Shown here: piece by piece, positions 60,554 through 64,000 of the stretch
Position numbering within the stretch: the first letter of the stretch is position 1
Layout of the letters: each line of letters opens with the position of its first letter
Translations under genes and position numbers: made by a program
Assembly (NCBI GenBank): GCA_000403315.2
Contig: KE159640.1
Span: forward strand, 263,362-327,361
Length of the DNA: 64,000 bases
Reading direction: 5' to 3'
From: Lachnospiraceae bacterium A2
GTDB taxonomy: Bacteria; Bacillota; Clostridia; Lachnospirales; Lachnospiraceae
The notes under the pieces: model-generated
The model's database searches: none
What the model was told of the DNA's origin: nothing
What the model saw: only the letters and a program-made list of their open reading frames with translations

Positions 60554-61273
60554 TTATAATTCTCCTTTTTTAAAAGAAAGAAATTCAGCCCTGATAGACT
60601 GGCGTCTGGATTGGCTGATAGGAATTTTAATATTTCCAGTCAAAGTAATCTGGCTGTATTCTAATAACTTGATATATAAACAATTAATGATATATGATTT
60701 GTGTACAAATAAAAAACGTTTTCCTTCTAATTGGCTATAGATATGGTTCATAGTATCATAGAATTCATCGTTCCCATCTTTTTTGTGTATGGTTACTTTT
60801 CTTCCTCTGCTGGAAAAATAAATGATATCCTGTAAAGGGACCATATAAGAACTAGTCCCTTTTTTGTATCGGAATAATTCTTCGTATTGATTTGTCAGTA
60901 ACAGGAGTTTATCAATTACTTTTTTTATATCCTCTGACACTACTGGCTTAACCAGAAAATTTATGGGACGATATTCAAATAATTCTAATGCATAACCTGT
61001 CTTTCCTGATACGTATGCAATCTGTATGGTTTCATCCCCCTTTGTTTCCCGGATAAATTTGCTTACTTCGATTCCATTCATTTCTTTTAATTCAATGTCT
61101 AAAAATAATAAATCAAAATCATTTTTTTGAAAATTCCTGCAAAATTCTTCCCCATTACTATAAACCTCTATTTCATATTCTAAGTTATATCCATTCAAAA
61201 CCTCTTGTACAAAATCTTCTAATAAAAATTGGATGTTATATTCATCTTCGCAGATTGCAATCTTTAGTTTCAT
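60554..61273 (-). CDS. agrA: AgrA-like LytTR response regulator
   Basis: This 239-residue regulator has a receiver domain (KIAICEDEYNIQFLLEDFVQ; the acceptor Asp in LLFLDIELKEMNGIEV; VSGKTGYALELFEYRPINFL; VKPV). The C-terminal LytTR DNA-binding domain is DIIYFSSRGRKVTIHKKDG and FLFVHKSYIIN. It would bind direct repeats in its target promoters. GAGGGG precedes the ATG. Here the order is A-C-D-B, with the regulator first, unlike staphylococcal agrBDCA. Confidence 0.9.
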   Translation of the reverse strand: MKLKIAICEDEYNIQFLLEDFVQEVLNGYNLEYEIEVYSNGEEFCRNFQKNDFDLLFLDIELKEMNGIEVSKFIRETKGDETIQIAYVSGKTGYALELFEYRPINFLVKPVVSEDIKKVIDKLLLLTNQYEELFRYKKGTSSYMVPLQDIIYFSSRGRKVTIHKKDGNDEFYDTMNHIYSQLEGKRFLFVHKSYIINCLYIKLLEYSQITLTGNIKIPISQSRRQSIRAEFLSFKKGEL

Positions 61274-61311
61274 AAGAACCCCTCATTTTCATAATGATAT
61301 AATTTATTTTT

Positions 61312-61445
61312 ATATCGGATTAGGGTGTCAAAAGGGTGTGACGCACCCGCTCTATACCATATATTGATGTGCAAATACATTTGCAATAGCAATATATGGT
61401 ATGAGAGTAGCACCAAAGGTGCTTTTGACACTCTAATCTATATCG
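61312..61445. repeat. Large palindromic repeat element
   Basis: TATCGGATTAGGGTGTCAAAA at the left is mirrored by TTTTGACACTCTAATCTATA at the right. Inside, GCTCTATACCATATATTG pairs with CAATATATGGTATGAGAG, and GGTG/CACC stems lie between. The complete fold is a long imperfect hairpin. Part of it recurs at 36705-36727. It fills the gap between agrA and the next gene (61274-61579) and may terminate, regulate or simply be a mobile repeat. Confidence 0.65.
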
Positions 61446-61579
61446 TCAAAATATTGAATCTTAGTTAATAAACTTTCTTATGTTTTTAACTTCTGCTCTA
61501 TTGTGGATAACCCCAATAAATTTTATAATAGTTGTTGAAAACCCATCTGTTATAATCTTCAATTTTAGGAGGATACCCA

Positions 61580-62617
61580 ATGACAATAGGAGAAAAAATA
61601 GCATCCTTAAGGAAACAGCAGAATTTAACCCAGGAACAGCTTGCCAGAGCTTTGGATATTTCCGTCCCGGCCGTCAGCAAATGGGAGAATGGCGCTACTA
61701 TGCCGGATATTTCCCTGCTTGCCCCTATTGCAAGGATGCTGCATACTGATATCAATGATTTATTTTCGTTCCAGAAAGAAATTACAGAAAAAGATGTGGA
61801 CATTTTTATGGAACAAATCCGGAACGAATGCGAATCTAAAGGGTATCAGGAGGGGATGGAACAGGCTTTTGGATTGTTGGGGGAGTATCCCAACTGCCCT
61901 TACCTGAAACTGAAAATTGCAAATGCACCTCTTTTATATGCTTATACCGCAAAGGATGATGGAGAATATGTCCAGGAATGGATGGAAAAGTCCACAGCGT
62001 TGTTTGAAGCAGTGTACCAAGATAAGAATTTAGCAGGTGATTCCCCTGTCAGGGAAGCTGCTGCAATTGCATTGAGTTCCCGTTATATCCAAAAAGGCAG
62101 GCTCAAAGAAGCAGAAGAATTACTGGAACCTATTTCTCCGGAAAAATATAATGCAAGGCGTATGCTGTTAAGGGTCTATCTGGAACAGGGAAAATTGGGG
62201 CAGTCAAGGAAACAGATAAAAAGCATACAGGTTCAGGACTTGGTGAACTTATTGGAAGACATTAAGCTTTTGTTTGACATAAGCGTGAAGGAAGGGAATA
62301 TGGAAGAAGCCTTACAGCATGCCATGGAGCATTATCAGATACGGAAAGCATTGCCCCTTCTGGCCTGGTGCCATCCATCGGAATTATTATTAAAATTTTA
62401 TCTTAGAATAGGGGACTTAGGACATGCCATGGAGCATTTCTTCCATCTTATAGATGAAATTATGGAAACAGAATTGAAGTCTGGACAAAATGGTGGTATT
62501 TTTATGGATAAGAAATTACTTTACCGGTTAGTGGGAGAAGATGAACTGTACCAGCCCCTGATGGCACAGCCGGAAGGGAAGAAAAAAATGGAAGAGTTCC
62601 GGAAGTGGTCCAATTAA
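61580..62617 (+). CDS. XRE-family regulator with TPR-like C-terminal domain
   Basis: This 345-residue protein has an N-terminal HTH (NLTQEQLARALDISVPAVSK, then WENGATMPDISLLAPIARML). The rest is helical repeats of TPR type (SRYIQKGRLKEAEELLEPIS; MEEALQHAMEHYQIRKALPL). The layout recalls RNPP/Rgg-like peptide-responsive regulators, but it is also common in Lachnospiraceae proteins of unknown signal. AGGAGG precedes the ATG. It is divergent from agrA across the palindromic repeat. Confidence 0.8.
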   Translation: MTIGEKIASLRKQQNLTQEQLARALDISVPAVSKWENGATMPDISLLAPIARMLHTDINDLFSFQKEITEKDVDIFMEQIRNECESKGYQEGMEQAFGLLGEYPNCPYLKLKIANAPLLYAYTAKDDGEYVQEWMEKSTALFEAVYQDKNLAGDSPVREAAAIALSSRYIQKGRLKEAEELLEPISPEKYNARRMLLRVYLEQGKLGQSRKQIKSIQVQDLVNLLEDIKLLFDISVKEGNMEEALQHAMEHYQIRKALPLLAWCHPSELLLKFYLRIGDLGHAMEHFFHLIDEIMETELKSGQNGGIFMDKKLLYRLVGEDELYQPLMAQPEGKKKMEEFRKWSN

Positions 62618-62644
62618 GATTAACGATGTAGAGGAGGTTGCCTT

Positions 62645-63157
62645 TTGAAAAAATCAGAAAAAATCCTGCCGGTTATCCTTATGGTTTGGCCATATGTATT
62701 TTCCATATTTTTATTTCTGCCAGATAAAACAGGAGAAGCCCATATAAATTTCCTGATAGCCTATACAATTGCCACGCTCTTTGTATATGGCCTGAATATA
62801 TGGAACGCATTTTCCTTCCATGGATCAGAGCAGCAGCTTTCATTTTATGGTATGCTGATAAAACTAGCCCATATCCCCTTTTACGTCATAGGGTTTGCCC
62901 TAGGGGCGCTGCTCCTGCTTTCCATGGTTGTGCCAGCCTTCCTTTTCCTTTCGCCAATCTTCCTTGTGGTTCTGGCAGCGGTGGAATTCTTCCTTATGTT
63001 GGCTTCATCCATGTATGGGATAAGCGCATCTGTGCGGATGGCAAAGAAAGGCTATCTTAAAAAAAAATCTGCGGTAATATATATTGTGCTGCATGTTATT
63101 TTTGTTACTGACGTCATAAGCGCCGTTAGCCTATATAAAAAAACAAAAATCAGATAA
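62645..63157 (+). CDS. Uncharacterised small membrane protein
   Basis: This 170-residue protein has four hydrophobic segments (ILPVILMVWPYVFSIFLFLP; NFLIAYTIATLFVYGL; a long segment around 75-125; and SAVIYIVLHVIFVTDVI). I do not recognise a family. It starts at TTG 62645 behind GAGGAGG, 27 bases after the XRE-TPR gene, so the two are co-transcribed and may form a regulator/effector unit. Confidence 0.75.
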   Translation: MKKSEKILPVILMVWPYVFSIFLFLPDKTGEAHINFLIAYTIATLFVYGLNIWNAFSFHGSEQQLSFYGMLIKLAHIPFYVIGFALGALLLLSMVVPAFLFLSPIFLVVLAAVEFFLMLASSMYGISASVRMAKKGYLKKKSAVIYIVLHVIFVTDVISAVSLYKKTKIR

Positions 63158-63168
63158 AGATAAAGAAG

Positions 63169-63204
63169 AATCCCCGGACTGTGGTGCACCACAGTCCGGG
63201 GATT
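63169..63204. terminator. Perfect 18-bp bidirectional terminator
   Basis: AATCCCCGGACTGTGGTG (63169-63186) is perfectly complementary to 63187-63204 with no loop bases. It lies between two convergent genes. Confidence 0.85.
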
Positions 63205-63228
63205 TGCTTCTTTGTCCTCATGGACTTA

Positions 63229-64000
63229 TTACAGCCGTAACGCCCGATATCTGTTCAGGCAGGCATAAATTTCCTGTTTCCGTACCATGGCAAGCCCTCC
63301 CGGCACATAACTTCCTTCACACACAGCCGCAAGGCCGTCTTTGTCAAGCATCTTACAAAGCTGCTCCACTGCATCGGAAAGTGTTTTTTTCCCATCAAAA
63401 ATATGGAGCTGGGCATATTTTACCAGATACCCCAGGGAAACTAACTGCTCGCTATCTGCCAATTGCTCCACATACCGCAAATCTATTGTATCCCGGTTAA
63501 TCAGGACAGAATCTTTTCCTTGGGTTTTCATTTTAATCCGGTCGTTTTTCTTAAACCCCTGGTCTGGTTTTACGATGCGGGCAAGGGAAGGCGCATGGCT
63601 TTCAGGTGCAGGTTCGTTTGGGATTGGGAATGCGTCCGCTTCTTTTTTGGCAAATTCCGTAATGTCTTTGGGCAGGTAATGGTCCATCTGGATCATACAG
63701 TCTGCTTTGTGGAAATAAGAGCCGGAACTTCCTGCAACCAAAATGGTGGAAATGCCATATTGGGCGAAAAGCTCCTGTACCCGGTCAATAAACGGGGTAA
63801 TGGGCTCGGAATCACGGTTTACTACACGCTGCATCAGTTCATCCCGTATCATGAAATTGGTTGCGCTGGTGTCTTCATCAATCAGCATGGTCTTTGTCCC
63901 GGCTTCCATGGCTTCTACTACATTGGCAGCTTGGGAGGTACTTCCGCTGGCGTCTTCGGTGCAGAACTGTACGGTATTTTTCTTGTTGGGCAGGTTATTG
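63229..64000 (-). CDS. ABC-class predicted ATPase (PF09818-like), C-terminal part
   Basis: The frame is open to the window edge, so the 5' end is missing. About 257 residues are visible. TEDASGSTSQAANVVEAMEA is followed by KTMLIDEDTSATNFMIRDEL (Walker B, with Asp-Glu-Asp) and TILVAGSSGSYFHKADCMIQ. The C-terminus has INRDTIDLRYVEQLADSEQL. This is the pattern of the predicted ABC-class ATPases, which are large cytosolic proteins of unknown role. An ATG at 63909 is internal. Confidence 0.85.
   Translation of the reverse strand, partial: NNLPNKKNTVQFCTEDASGSTSQAANVVEAMEAGTKTMLIDEDTSATNFMIRDELMQRVVNRDSEPITPFIDRVQELFAQYGISTILVAGSSGSYFHKADCMIQMDHYLPKDITEFAKKEADAFPIPNEPAPESHAPSLARIVKPDQGFKKNDRIKMKTQGKDSVLINRDTIDLRYVEQLADSEQLVSLGYLVKYAQLHIFDGKKTLSDAVEQLCKMLDKDGLAAVCEGSYVPGGLAMVRKQEIYACLNRYRALRL

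Overview
The window is a replication-origin region of a low-to-moderate GC, Gram-positive anaerobe. It most likely comes from the Lachnospiraceae (Clostridia). The reasons are the gene order rnpA-rpmH / oriC / dnaA-dnaN-yaaA-recF-gyrB-gyrA, the soj/spo0J pair with parS sites, Lachnospiraceae-type families (DUF3881, DUF4446), IS elements and conjugative-element genes typical of gut Clostridia, and frequent TTG/GTG starts behind strong Shine-Dalgarno sequences. I cannot name the species.

Layout. (1) 1-13.2 kb is an accessory region. It starts inside an IS110 transposase and carries small one-component regulator/target pairs: HxlR + nitroreductase, XRE, MerR + SDR, AraC + EamA + DUF2000, XRE-cupin + MBL hydrolase, and a frameshifted HxlR + PEBP + truncated FUSC gene. 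A decayed Tn1549-like conjugative remnant (relaxase, MobC, DUF3789, DUF3991, DUF3848, PcfB stub) follows, then a C_GCAxxG_C_C protein and an orphan protein. (2) 13.3-17.2 kb is an IS1634-like element with an IS1182-like element nested in its transposase. (3) 17.5-33.2 kb is the left replichore arm, mostly on the minus strand and so co-oriented with replication: tRNA-Arg(CCT), DUF3881, HD-GYP, DUF4446, parB, parA, parS sites, a DegSU-like two-component pair, a plus-strand hydrolase, then rsmG, mnmG, mnmE, jag, yidC, yidD, rnpA, rpmH. (4) 33.4-35.5 kb is a bipartite oriC around dnaA. (5) 33.9-42.7 kb is the right arm on the plus strand: dnaA, dnaN, yaaA, recF, gyrB, gyrA. (6) 42.8-48.9 kb holds a Uma2-type protein and a 1460-residue surface protein followed by a class B sortase.

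(7) 48.9-61.3 kb is the most interesting part: a very AT-rich, probably acquired minus-strand cassette. It contains an agr-type quorum-sensing locus (agrA, agrC, a previously easy-to-miss 45-residue agrD starting at TTG, and agrB). Directly downstream is a candidate RiPP operon: a 37-residue precursor with a YxxP leader motif and a C-terminal RTLKQCSF, two radical-SAM/SPASM maturases with PqqD-like N-termini, a TrmO/TsaA-like protein, and an MFS exporter. Three insertion sequences have hit this cassette. One splits maturase A and one splits agrB. Both left perfect 8-bp target duplications, and removing them in silico restores uninterrupted 430- and 196-codon proteins. An IS110 element sits between agrB and the precursor. 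(8) 61.5-64 kb holds an XRE-TPR regulator, a small membrane protein and the end of an ABC-class predicted ATPase.

The core genes are ordinary. The agr-plus-RiPP cassette, apparently silenced by recent IS insertions, is my candidate for an undescribed system. Its product chemistry and its control by agr are inference.
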